64,000 nucleotides of DNA from Ziziphus jujuba (Eukaryota; Streptophyta; Magnoliopsida; Rosales; Rhamnaceae), in contig NC_083388.1 in assembly GCF_031755915.1 (NCBI RefSeq), forward strand, positions 29,301,001-29,365,000, read 5' to 3'. Under the pieces are notes generated by a model. The model was given only the letters and a program-made list of their open reading frames with translations. It was not told the origin of the DNA and ran no database searches. Of the stretch, positions 1 to 11,037 are shown in pieces. Made by a program: the position numbers and the translations under genes. The number at the start of each line of letters is the position of its first letter. Position 1 is the first letter of the stretch.

Positions 1-198
1 TTTGGAGTCAATACAGCGGGTTAGTGCTCAAGTTGAGCTTGTGAATCAAAGGATGGGAAGGCTAGAAGTTTCCCAAGGAATTCCGAACACAAGAAATAGG
101 CAAGAATTCCATGGAGGACGAGGCCAAGGACGAGGAGGTCGTGAGAGCCGATAGAGGAATTTGATGAGGAGCCATTCGGTGGAGACTTTGAGGAAGGT
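1..198 (+). pseudogene. Upstream gag fragment of the family-A element (frame-disrupted)
   Basis: These bases correspond to the N-terminal gag region of the other family-A copies (31509-31700, 41891-42080): a coiled-coil-like stretch followed by an Arg/Gly-rich segment. Relative to those copies, bases are missing near 150 (the run reading GAGAGCCGATAG), which introduces a frameshift and a stop. The long downstream ORF therefore opens only at an internal Met (199). Gag translation from the true start would end here unless frameshifting occurs. Confidence 0.7.
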
Positions 199-2583
199 AT
201 GGATGAAACTTTTGCTGTCCAAGATAGAGCTGGCCGTGGAAGATATAGGAGGGAAGAAACAGATGACAATCTTAGCAATATCAAGATCAACATCCCACCT
301 TTCATGGGAAAAAGTGACCCCGAAGCATATTTGGAGTGGGAAGAAAAAATGGAGATGATATTTGACCGCCATAATTATTCGGAGGCTAAGAAGGTGAAAT
401 TGGCAGCAATGGAGTTTGGCCATTATGCACTCCAATGGTGGACCAATGAGCAAAACACCCGAAGGAGAGTTGGTGATGACTTGATTACTACATGGCGACA
501 AATGAAAGGAGCCATGCGGAAGCGATTCGTACCATCACACTATCATAGGTTGCTCCATCAAAGACTTCAATCTTTATCTCAAGGACAAGGATCCGTGGAG
601 GATTATTACAAGGAGATGGAGATGCTTATGATGAGATTGAACTTGAATGAAGATAGGGAAGCAACCATGGCAAGGTTTCTTGGTGGTTTGAATCGTGAAA
701 TAGCCAATCAACTAGAATTGCAACAATATGTGGAATTGGAGGAGATGTTGTATGTGGCTATTAAATTAGAGCATCAATTCAAGAGGAGGGGTGTAAGATC
801 ATGGTTTGGAGGTGTTTCCAACAGTGGAAGGTCCAATTCTAGTGGCTTTAGGAACAATCCCATCTATGAAAGCAAGCCAAAGCCGAAAGTCAAAGAAGAA
901 AGTTCAAATTGGCCAAGGAAGGAGACTAGAACCGAATCTGTCCAAGCACCAAAGAATGAGGTAAAATTAGATCCTAAACCTTCTAGAACTCATGATGTTG
1001 TGTGTTTTAAGTGCCATGGAGGAGGACACATCGCTAGCCAATGCCCGAATAGAAGAATCATGGTGTTAAAGGGCAATGACGAGTTAGAATCGAAAAGTGA
1101 AGAAAGTGAGGATGAAGCCAAGCAAGAGGAGGAGGACTTGGAGGATGAACCCAAAACCTTGCAAGCATCCAATGCTGAATTAAACTTGCTTTCTAGGAGA
1201 GTACTTGCTGCATACAAAGATGAGGATGAAATTCAAAGAGAGAACATCTTCCACACCCGATGTGAAATTCAAGGTAAGATTTGTAGTATGATTATTGATA
1301 GTGGAAGTTGTACAAATGTAATTAGTAACATTGTAGTTGATAAATTAGGCTTAATAACTATTAAACATCCAGAACCTTATAGATTACAATGGCTTAATGA
1401 TGGTGGTGAAATAAAAGTGAATAAACAAGCCAAAGTAAAATTTAATATAGGTAGATATGAGGATGTAGTTTTATGTGATATTGTACCCATGATTGCTGGA
1501 CATATACTATTAGGTAGGCCATGGCAATTTGATAAAGATGCTACTCATTTTAGTCGAGAAAATAGTATTGTTTTCAGGTTTAAAGGGAAGAAGGTCAAGC
1601 TGGAACCATTATCTCATAAAGAGGTTTACAAAGACCAATTACAAATGCAACAAAGGAGAGAAGCCAAAAAGCTCAAGGAAAAAGCAAGTATGGCACCAAC
1701 GACTTCACCATCCTTTCAAGAAGATAAGAATGAGGTTGTTGATCAAGGTAAGGTTTCTAAGACTCATATTGAGTGGAAAGATCAAGGAAAAATCGAAAGA
1801 GAGGGGAAAGAAAGTGGCAAACCCGAGAGCTTGGAGAAGGAAGGGAAGTCCGAAGGTTTGTGCCAATCCAAGGGGAAAAAAGAAAAAGAAAGAAAAGAAA
1901 GGTTAAGTAGCAGCTTTTATTTGAGTTTAGGAGGTATTAATAAGGTTATTGAGTGTAAGAAACCTTTAATGGTCATGATTTATAAAGAAAATTATTTTAA
2001 TGATCAAACTAACTTTGAAGAACTTGAATTGCCAAGTTCAATGATTTCTCTTTTGAAGGAATTTGAAGATGTCTTCCCAAGTGAAATTCCAAGTGGACTA
2101 CCATCCAATCAAGACGCAAAAGGTGAGCTTGCTATCCAAGGTAAGTCTTCTAATACTCAGGTTGTGTGGAAAGATTTTAATAAAACCAAGAGTGAAAAAT
2201 TTGGTGCAAAAGCCGAGAGTGAGGAAGGTGAGATGGCATTGAGTGAGAAAGGAAAAGGAAGACAAGAAAGGAAGAATATAAATTTTTATCTTAGCTTTGG
2301 TGATGTTAATAAAGTAATTATGAATAAGAAATCATTGCTGACCATGAATTTTAAAGATACTTATTTAAAGATGTCTTTATTGCATAGAACTTTATCTGCA
2401 TTGTTGAGAGCTTTACTTAGTGGCAATTTGAAAATTTGGGAAATATTGTTTGCTAATTTTAAAAAGTGTAATTTTTACCATAATGAGCATGTATTTCTAG
2501 ATTTTGTTGTAATAGTGTTTGACCCAGGAGAATTGGTTTTGTTGCACTTACGAAAGGAATGGTTTTCTAAACAAAGAAAGTAA
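199..2583 (+). CDS. Gag-protease polyprotein with scrambled RT/integrase tail (794 aa, 5'-truncated)
   Basis: Retroelement structural protein plus aspartic protease. Seen, in order: Retrotrans_gag-like region (about residues 35-195, with WTNEQN and RKRFVPSHYHRLLHQRLQSL blocks); CCHC zinc knuckle CFKCHGGGHIASQC (about 269-282); acidic linker; retropepsin-like domain with catalytic motif DSGSCTNVIS (about 369) and later GHILLGRPW; two diverged copies of a Lys/Glu-rich linker (about 500-600 and 640-715); then a short mosaic resembling integrase core, RT and integrase C-terminus. No complete RT, RNase H or integrase is present. The start at 199 is only the first Met after the upstream frameshift. 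The frame closes at AAG-TAA (2581-2583), where the copy at 29690-35448 reads on. An open frame of this length suggests a fairly young copy, but expression is not shown. Confidence 0.8.
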   Translation: MDETFAVQDRAGRGRYRREETDDNLSNIKINIPPFMGKSDPEAYLEWEEKMEMIFDRHNYSEAKKVKLAAMEFGHYALQWWTNEQNTRRRVGDDLITTWRQMKGAMRKRFVPSHYHRLLHQRLQSLSQGQGSVEDYYKEMEMLMMRLNLNEDREATMARFLGGLNREIANQLELQQYVELEEMLYVAIKLEHQFKRRGVRSWFGGVSNSGRSNSSGFRNNPIYESKPKPKVKEESSNWPRKETRTESVQAPKNEVKLDPKPSRTHDVVCFKCHGGGHIASQCPNRRIMVLKGNDELESKSEESEDEAKQEEEDLEDEPKTLQASNAELNLLSRRVLAAYKDEDEIQRENIFHTRCEIQGKICSMIIDSGSCTNVISNIVVDKLGLITIKHPEPYRLQWLNDGGEIKVNKQAKVKFNIGRYEDVVLCDIVPMIAGHILLGRPWQFDKDATHFSRENSIVFRFKGKKVKLEPLSHKEVYKDQLQMQQRREAKKLKEKASMAPTTSPSFQEDKNEVVDQGKVSKTHIEWKDQGKIEREGKESGKPESLEKEGKSEGLCQSKGKKEKERKERLSSSFYLSLGGINKVIECKKPLMVMIYKENYFNDQTNFEELELPSSMISLLKEFEDVFPSEIPSGLPSNQDAKGELAIQGKSSNTQVVWKDFNKTKSEKFGAKAESEEGEMALSEKGKGRQERKNINFYLSFGDVNKVIMNKKSLLTMNFKDTYLKMSLLHRTLSALLRALLSGNLKIWEILFANFKKCNFYHNEHVFLDFVVIVFDPGELVLLHLRKEWFSKQRK

Positions 2584-2766
2584 AAAGCTCATGCCGCCTA
2601 TGGATGGACTTTTTCAAGTTTTGGAGCCGAATAACAAGAATGCCTACAAGCTTGATTTACCGGGTGAGTATAACATGAGTGCTGCATTTAATGTTGCTGA
2701 TTTAACTCCTTTCTCTGCAGGTGATGATCTTGATTTGAGGACAAATCTTTTTCAAGAGGAGGGGAA
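2584..2766 (+). pseudogene. Integrase C-terminal tail of unit 0, shifted out of the gag-protease frame
   Basis: After the stop at 2583, the next frame (open from 2519 to 3247) encodes a gypsy integrase C-terminal tail: MPPMDGLFQVLEPNNKNAYK, LDLPGEYN, SAAFNVADLTPF, GDDLDLRTN. It then passes through the polypurine tract into the LTR. Compared with the copy at 29690-35448 (AAGTCAAAGCTC), the array units read AAGTAAAAAGCTC. This one-base gain both creates the stop and shifts the frame, so the 242-aa ORFs starting 64 bases upstream in each unit are genuine tail only after about residue 21. Confidence 0.7.
2754..2766 (+). promoter_or_regulatory. Polypurine tract (plus-strand primer) of the first LTR
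   Basis: Purine run AAGAGGAGGGGAA directly before the LTR start TGATGTGATTCC. In LTR retrotransposons this RNase H-resistant tract primes plus-strand synthesis. The same tract precedes every LTR in the array; the second copy carries AAGATGAGGGGAA, a pyrimidine interruption. Confidence 0.8.
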
Positions 2767-3852
2767 TGATGTGATTCCGCCCGAGCCCGCTCCACCAATA
2801 ACCCGCTGGGGTGCTGACTCGACACGGATGAAGACTAGGCCAATCACAAGAGCTCAAATTAAGAGATTTAAGGGTAGCCTGGGAGTATTTATACAGCGGG
2901 TAATCAATATCAACAGAGCTTGTCCGTACTTGAAGATACAAAGCCAATTCGAAGCATCCAAGTGGTGGAAGCTGATTCGAACCCGGGTGACGGTTTTGGT
3001 ACATTTTTGGAGTCCGGGAAGTATGAAATGGTTCCATTGCTTTATGGGTTCAATACATATGCCTAAGAGGTCATGGAATCAAGTTAAAGCAGCCTCAAAT
3101 GCAATCAAAAAGGGCTTGTACGGACAGCATCAAGAATTTGGCCGAATTTGCTGTATTGCTTGCTGGCTTTACTGTATTAGCCTTTTCTTATTTTTCCAAT
3201 CATGGGCAACGTGTGAGACTTCATATTCAGCTCATTTGGCATCCTAAAAAGCATCTAGAAGCTGATTTAAAGCTCAAAGAGGTCAAAGATTGGTCAAAGT
3301 CAAATTAGTCAAAAAGCTAGTATTATAGTTTCCTAATTTTATTCTACTTTTTGTTTTAGGAAACTACCATTACTTTTTAGTTTTTATTTATTTATTTTCT
3401 GGACAAATAAGTTTAGGAAAGTTATTATTTTATTATTTTCATTGTAAATTAATTAATTCCTAATTCAAAATAAAGGAATTAATTAATCAATTTTAGTTTA
3501 GGAAACTTAGTTTAGGACATATTAGAATTCGGTCAAAGTTTCCTAATTCCTATAGGAGTTCGGTTTTGAATTAATTTTTTAGGGTTTGTTTTGTTTCTTT
3601 CAAGCCTATTTAAAGGCTTATTTTTCAATAATAATACAACTTTGATTTGATTGAGAAAATACTTGTGAGATTAATTATCTCTTTGTTCTTTGAGAACACC
3701 TAAAACACCAATAGAGAATTGGTTGTTTTAGCTTGACTTATCAATAGGTTTTCCATCCCCTATTGTGGCGTCTACCATTAGAACTTGAACTTAATTAAGA
3801 TCGGGGCTAATATAATACGGGTTTAGGAGCAGGTCGTCCTAGGTTCGTATCA
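2767..3852 (+). repeat. LTR 1 of the array (type I, 1086 bp)
   Basis: Begins TGATGTGA and ends CGTATCA, a short TGAT/ATCA terminal inverted repeat. Type I means it lacks the 51-bp block (ATTATACCAAGG…) found after GTGGCGTCTAC in other family-A LTRs. It contains a TATA-like TATTTAAA inside AGCCTATTTAAAGGCT near 3605. The integrase-tail frame continues through its first ~480 bp. It is joined directly to the next tail unit, with no primer-binding site after it. Confidence 0.9.
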
Positions 3853-5610
3853 GGACTACCATCCAATCAAAAGGGAAAAGGTAAGCTTGCTATCCAAGGT
3901 AAGTCTTCTAATAGTCAGGTTATGTGGAAATATTTTAATAAAACCAAGAGTGAAAAATTTGGTGCAAAAGCCGAGAGTGAGGAAGGTGAGATGGCATTGA
4001 GTGAGAAAGGAAAAGGAAGACAAGAAAGGAAGAATATAAATTTTTATCTTAGCTTTGGTGATGTTAATAAAGTAATTATGAATAAGAAATCATTGCTGAC
4101 CATGAATTTTAAAGATACTTATTTAAAGATGTCTTTATTGCATAGAACTTTATCTGCATTGTTGAGAGCTTTACTTAGTGGCAATTTGAAAATTTGGGAA
4201 ATATTGTTTGCTAATTTTAAAAAGTGTAATTTTTACCATAATGAGCATGTATTTCTAGATTTTGTTGTAATAGTGTTTGACCCAGGAGAATTGGTTTGGT
4301 TGCACTTACGAAAGGAATGGTTTTCTAAACAAAGAAAGTAAAAAGCTCATGCCGCCTATGGATGGACTTTTTCAAGTTTTGGAGCCGAATAACAAGAATG
4401 CCTACAAGCTTGATTTACCGGGTGAGTATAACATGAGTGCTGCATTTAATGTTGCTGATTTAACTCCTTTATCTGCAGGTGATGATCTTGATTTGAGGAC
4501 AAATCTTTTTCAAGATGAGGGGAATGATGTGATTCCGCCCGAGCCCGCTCCACCAATAACCCGCTGGGGTGCTGACTCGACACGGATGAAGACTAGGCCA
4601 ATCACAAGAGCTCAAATTAAGAGATTTAAGGGTAGCCTGGGAGTATTTATACAGCGGGTAATCAATATCAACAGAGCTTGTCCATACTTGAAGATACAAA
4701 GCCTATTCGAAGCATCCAAGTGGTGGAAGCTGATACGAACCCGGGTGACGGTTTTGGTACATTTTTGGAGTCCGGGAAGTATGAAATGGTTCCATTGCTT
4801 TATGGGTTCAATACATATGCCTAAGAGGTCATGGAATCAAGTTAAAGCAGCCTCAAATGCAATCAAAAAGGGCTTGTACGGACAGCATCAAGAATTTGGC
4901 CGAATTTGCTGTATTGCTTGCTGGCTTTACTGTATTAGCCTTTTCTTATTTTTCCAATCATGGGCAACGTGTGAGACTTCATATTCAGCTCATTTGGCAT
5001 CCTAAAAAGCATCTAGAAGCTGATTTAAAGCTCAAAGAGGTCAAAGATTGGTCAAAGTCAAATTAGTCAAAAAGCTAGTATTATAGTTTCCTAATTTTAT
5101 TCTACTTTTTGTTTTAGGAAACTACCATTACTTTTTAGTTTTTATTTATTTATTTTCTGGATAAATAAATTTAGGAAAGTTATTATTTTATTATTTTAAT
5201 TGTAAATTAATTAATACCTAATTCAAAATAAAGGAATTAATTAATCAATTTTAGTTTAGGAAACTTAGTTTAGGACATATTAGAATTCGGTCAAAGTTTC
5301 CTAATTCCTATAGGAGTTCGGTTTTGAATTAATTTTTTAGGGTTTGTTTTGTTTCTTTCAAGCCTATTTAAAGGCTTATTTTTCAATAATAATACAACTT
5401 TGATTTGATTGAGAAAATACTTGTGAGATTAATTATCTCTTTGTTCTTTGAGAACACCTAAAACACCAATAGAGAATTGGTTGTTTTAGCTTGACTTATC
5501 AATAGGTTTTCCATCCCCTATTGTGGCGTCTACCATTAGAACTTGAACTTAATTAAGATCGGGGCTAATATAATACGGGTTTAGGAGCAGGTCGTCCTAG
5601 GTTCGTATCA
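3853..5610 (+). repeat. Array unit 1 (type I, 1758 bp; LTR 4525-5610)
   Basis: Tail 3853-4524 contains a 139-codon ORF (3922-4341) with the second linker and the IN-RT-IN mosaic. A frame-shifted integrase-tail ORF (4277-5005) runs into the LTR. Units 1-9 share changes that unit 0 and element A lack: GTG to ATG at the ORF start, and GGGAAAAGGTAAGC in place of the founder's GCAAAAGGTGAGC. They therefore descend from one amplified ancestor. Private changes here include a pyrimidine in the polypurine tract and AATACC in place of AATTCC within the LTR. Confidence 0.9.
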
Positions 5611-7419
5611 GGACTACCATCCAATCAAAAGGGAAAAGGTAAGCTTGCTATCCAAGGTAAGTCTTCTAATACTCAGGTTATGTGGAAATATTTTAATAAA
5701 ACCAAGAGTGAAAAATTTGGTGCAAAAGCCGAGAGTGAGGAAGGTGAGATGGCATTGAGTGAGAAAGGAAAAGGAAGACAAGAAAGGAAGAATATAAATT
5801 TTTATCTTAGCTTTGGTGATGTTAATAAAGTAATTATGAATAAGAAATCATTGCTGACCATGAATTTTAAAGATACTTATTTAAAGATGTCTTTATTGCA
5901 TAGAACTTTATCTGCATTGTTGAGAGCTTTACTTAGTGGCAATTTGAAAATTTGGGAAATATTGTTTGCTAATTTTAAAAAGTGTAATTTTTACCATAAT
6001 GAGCATGTATTTCTAGATTTTGTTGTAATAGTGTTTGACCCAGGAGAATTGGTTTGGTTGCACTTACGAAAGGAATGGTTTTCTAAACAAAGAAAGTAAA
6101 AAGCTCATGCCGCCTATGGATGGACTTTTTCAAGTTTTGGAGCCGAATAACAAGAATGCCTACAAGCTTGATTTACCGGGTGAGTATAACATGAGTGCTG
6201 CATTTAATGTTGCTGATTTAACTCCTTTCTCTGCAGGTGATGATCTTGATTTGAGGACAAATCTTTTTCAAGAGGAGGGGAATGATGTGATTCCGCCCGA
6301 GCCCGCTCCACCAATAACCCGCTGGGGTGCTGACTCGACACGGATGAAGACTAGGCCAATCACAAGAGCTCAAATTAAGAGATTTAAGGGTAGCCTGGGA
6401 GTATTTATACAGCGGGTAATCAATATCAACAGAGCTTGTCCATACTTGAAGATACAAAGCCTATTCGAAGCATCCAAGTGGTGGAAGCTGATACGAACCC
6501 GGGTGACGGTTTTGGTACATTTTTGGAGTCTGGGTAGTATGAAATGGTTCCATTGCTTTATGGGTTCAATACATATGCCTAAGAGGTCATGGAATCAAGT
6601 TAAAGCAGCCTCAAATGCAATCAAAAAGGGCTTGTACGGACAGCATCAAGAATTTGGCCGAATTTGCTGTATTGCTTGCTGGCTTTACTGTATTAGCCTT
6701 TTCTTATTTTTCCAATCATGGGCAACGTGTGGGACTTCATATTCAGCTCATTTGGCATCCTAAAAAGCATCTAGAAGCTGATTTAAAGCTCAAAGAGGTC
6801 AAAGATTGATCAAATTCAACTTGATAAAAAAGCAAGCATTTTTAGTTTCCTAATTTGTTTTTACTTTTTGTTTTAGGAAACTACCATTACTTTTAGGATT
6901 TTATTTATTTATTTTCTGGATAAATAACTTTAGGAAGGTTTTTATTTTATTATTTCCATTGTAAATTAATTAATTCCTAATTCAAAATAAAGGAATTAAT
7001 TAATCAAATTTAGTTTAGGAAACTTAGTTTAGGACATATTAGAATTCGGTCAAAGTTTCCTAATTCCTATAGGAGTTCGGTTTTGAATTACTTTTTTAGG
7101 GTTTGTTTTGTTTCTTTCAAGCCTATTTAAAGGCTTATTTTTCAATAATAATACAAGTTTGATTTGATTGAGAAAATACTTGTGAGATTAATTATCTCTT
7201 TGATCTTTGAGAACACCTAAAACACCAATAGAGAATTGGTTGTTTTAGCTTGACTTATCAATAGGTTTTCCATCCCCTATTGTGGCGTCTACATTATACC
7301 AAGGTTTCTAACCACATGTTGGTTAGGGGTTGAGGTCAATTCCATTAGAACTTGAACTTAATTAAGATCGGGGCTAATATAATACGGGTTTAGGAGCAGG
7401 TCGTCCTAGGTTCGTATCA
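5611..7419 (+). repeat. Array unit 2 (type II, 1809 bp; LTR 6283-7419)
   Basis: First type II unit: its LTR carries the 51-bp block with ATTATACCAAGG and the downstream variant GATTGATCAAATTCAACTTG. The 139-codon ORF is 5680-6099 and the shifted tail ORF 6035-6763. A private variant reads GTCTGGGTAGTATG in the LTR. The tail is still of the ACTCAGG form shared with unit 1, so the tail and LTR types change at different places. Confidence 0.9.
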
Positions 7420-9228
7420 GGACTACCATCCAATCAAAAGGGAAAAGGTAAGCTTGCTATCCAAGGAAAGTCTTCTAATACTTAGGTTATGTGGAAATAT
7501 TTTAATAAAACCAAGAGTGAAAAATTTGGTGCAAAAGCCGAGAGTGAGGAAGGTGAGATGGCATTGAGTGAGAAAGGAAAAGGAAGACAAGAAAGGAAGA
7601 ATATAAATTTTTATCTTAGCTTTGGTGATGTTAATAAAGTAATTATGAATAAGAAATCATTGCTGACCATGAATTTTAAAGATACTTATTTAAAGATGTC
7701 TTTATTGCATAGAACTTTATCTGCATTGTTGAGAGCTTTACTTAGTGGCAATTTGAAAATTTGGGAAATATTGTTTGCTAATTTTAAAAAGTGTAATTTT
7801 TACCATAATGAGCATGTATTTCTAGATTTTGTTGTAATAGTGTTTGACCCAGGAGAATTGGTTTGGTTGCACTTACGAAAGGAATGGTTTTCTAAACAAA
7901 GAAAGTAAAAAGCTCATGCCGCCTATGGATGGACTTTTTCAAGTTTTGGAGCCGAATAATAAGAATGCCTACAAGCTTGATTTACCGGGTGAGTATAACA
8001 TGAGTGCTGCATTTAATGTTGCTGATTTAACTCCTTTCTCTGCAGGTGATGATCTTGATTTGAGGACAAATCTTTTTCAAGAGGAGGGGAATGATGTGAT
8101 TCCGCCCGAGCCCGCTCCACCAATAACCCGCTGGGGTGCTGACTCGACACGGATGAAGACTAGGCCAATCACAAGAGCTCAAATTAAGAGATTTAAGGGT
8201 AGCCTGGGAGTATTTATACAGCGGGTAATCAATATCAACAGAGCTTGTCCATACTTGAAGATACAAAGCCTATTCGAAGCATCCAAGTGGTGGAAGCTGA
8301 TACGAACCCGGGTGACGGTTTTGGTACATTTTTGGAGTCCGGGAAGTATGAAATGGTTCCATTGCTTTATGGGTTCAATACATATGCCTAAGAGGTCATG
8401 GAATCAAGTTAAAGCAGCCTCAAATGCAATCAAAAAGGGCTTGTACGGACAGCATCAAGAATTTGGCCGAATTTGCTGTATTGCTTGCTGGCTTTACTGT
8501 ATTAGCCTTTTCTTATTTTTCCAATCATGGGCAACGTGTGGGACTTCATATTCAGCTCATTTGGCATCCTAAAAAGCATCTAGAAGCTGATTTAAAGCTC
8601 AAAGAGGTCAAAGATTGATCAAATTCAACTTGATAAAAAAGCAAGCATTTTTAGTTTCCTAATTTGTTTTTACTTTTTGTTTTAGGAAACTACCATTACT
8701 TTTAGGATTTTATTTATTTATTTTCTGGATAAATAACTTTAGGAAGGTTTTTATTTTATTATTTCCATTGTAAATTAATTAATTCCTAATTCAAAATAAA
8801 GGAATTAATTAATCAAATTTAGTTTAGGAAACTTAGTTTAGGACATATTAGAATTCGGTCAAAGTTTCCTAATTCCTATAGGAGTTCGGTTTTGAATTAC
8901 TTTTTTAGGGTTTGTTTTGTTTCTTTCAAGCCTATTTAAAGGCTTATTTTTCAATAATAATACAAGTTTGATTTGATTGAGAAAATACTTGTGAGATTAA
9001 TTATCTCTTTGATCTTTGAGAACACCTAAAACACCAATAGAGAATTGGTTGTTTTAGCTTGACTTATCAATAGGTTTTCCATCCCCTATTGTGGCGTCTA
9101 CATTATACCAAGGTTTCTAACCACATGTTGGTTAGGGGTTGAGGTCAATTCCATTAGAACTTGAACTTAATTAAGATCGGGGCTAATATAATACGGGTTT
9201 AGGAGCAGGTCGTCCTAGGTTCGTATCA
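7420..9228 (+). repeat. Array unit 3 (type II, 1809 bp; LTR 8092-9228)
   Basis: Carries AAGGAAAGTC and ACTTAGG (an in-frame TAG just upstream of the ORF start) plus GAATAATAAG in the tail, variants shared with units 4 and 5. The 139-codon ORF is 7489-7908 and the shifted tail ORF 7844-8572. By eye it is identical to unit 4, which points to a very recent duplication or gene conversion. Confidence 0.9.
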
Positions 9229-11037
9229 GGACTACCATCCAATCAAAAGGGAAAAGGTAAGCTTGCTATCCAAGGAAAGTCTTCTAATACTTAGGTTATG
9301 TGGAAATATTTTAATAAAACCAAGAGTGAAAAATTTGGTGCAAAAGCCGAGAGTGAGGAAGGTGAGATGGCATTGAGTGAGAAAGGAAAAGGAAGACAAG
9401 AAAGGAAGAATATAAATTTTTATCTTAGCTTTGGTGATGTTAATAAAGTAATTATGAATAAGAAATCATTGCTGACCATGAATTTTAAAGATACTTATTT
9501 AAAGATGTCTTTATTGCATAGAACTTTATCTGCATTGTTGAGAGCTTTACTTAGTGGCAATTTGAAAATTTGGGAAATATTGTTTGCTAATTTTAAAAAG
9601 TGTAATTTTTACCATAATGAGCATGTATTTCTAGATTTTGTTGTAATAGTGTTTGACCCAGGAGAATTGGTTTGGTTGCACTTACGAAAGGAATGGTTTT
9701 CTAAACAAAGAAAGTAAAAAGCTCATGCCGCCTATGGATGGACTTTTTCAAGTTTTGGAGCCGAATAATAAGAATGCCTACAAGCTTGATTTACCGGGTG
9801 AGTATAACATGAGTGCTGCATTTAATGTTGCTGATTTAACTCCTTTCTCTGCAGGTGATGATCTTGATTTGAGGACAAATCTTTTTCAAGAGGAGGGGAA
9901 TGATGTGATTCCGCCCGAGCCCGCTCCACCAATAACCCGCTGGGGTGCTGACTCGACACGGATGAAGACTAGGCCAATCACAAGAGCTCAAATTAAGAGA
10001 TTTAAGGGTAGCCTGGGAGTATTTATACAGCGGGTAATCAATATCAACAGAGCTTGTCCATACTTGAAGATACAAAGCCTATTCGAAGCATCCAAGTGGT
10101 GGAAGCTGATACGAACCCGGGTGACGGTTTTGGTACATTTTTGGAGTCCGGGAAGTATGAAATGGTTCCATTGCTTTATGGGTTCAATACATATGCCTAA
10201 GAGGTCATGGAATCAAGTTAAAGCAGCCTCAAATGCAATCAAAAAGGGCTTGTACGGACAGCATCAAGAATTTGGCCGAATTTGCTGTATTGCTTGCTGG
10301 CTTTACTGTATTAGCCTTTTCTTATTTTTCCAATCATGGGCAACGTGTGGGACTTCATATTCAGCTCATTTGGCATCCTAAAAAGCATCTAGAAGCTGAT
10401 TTAAAGCTCAAAGAGGTCAAAGATTGATCAAATTCAACTTGATAAAAAAGCAAGCATTTTTAGTTTCCTAATTTGTTTTTACTTTTTGTTTTAGGAAACT
10501 ACCATTACTTTTAGGATTTTATTTATTTATTTTCTGGATAAATAACTTTAGGAAGGTTTTTATTTTATTATTTCCATTGTAAATTAATTAATTCCTAATT
10601 CAAAATAAAGGAATTAATTAATCAAATTTAGTTTAGGAAACTTAGTTTAGGACATATTAGAATTCGGTCAAAGTTTCCTAATTCCTATAGGAGTTCGGTT
10701 TTGAATTACTTTTTTAGGGTTTGTTTTGTTTCTTTCAAGCCTATTTAAAGGCTTATTTTTCAATAATAATACAAGTTTGATTTGATTGAGAAAATACTTG
10801 TGAGATTAATTATCTCTTTGATCTTTGAGAACACCTAAAACACCAATAGAGAATTGGTTGTTTTAGCTTGACTTATCAATAGGTTTTCCATCCCCTATTG
10901 TGGCGTCTACATTATACCAAGGTTTCTAACCACATGTTGGTTAGGGGTTGAGGTCAATTCCATTAGAACTTGAACTTAATTAAGATCGGGGCTAATATAA
11001 TACGGGTTTAGGAGCAGGTCGTCCTAGGTTCGTATCA
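9229..11037 (+). repeat. Array unit 4 (type II, 1809 bp; LTR 9901-11037)
   Basis: By eye indistinguishable from unit 3 over its whole length. The 139-codon ORF is 9298-9717 and the shifted tail ORF 9653-10381. Such identity over 1.8 kb is also where short-read assemblies collapse, so the true copy number at the locus may differ. Confidence 0.9.

Noticed and set aside
2702..3037. Minus-strand ORFs of 76-111 aa repeated through the array
   Set aside because: Shadows of the plus-strand tail and LTR; no start context or motif.
2519..3247. Series of 242-aa ORFs (one per array unit) as separate genes
   Set aside because: The first ~21 residues are out-of-frame reading of the mosaic; the rest is the frame-shifted integrase tail running into the LTR. 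They are repeat-derived, not independent genes.
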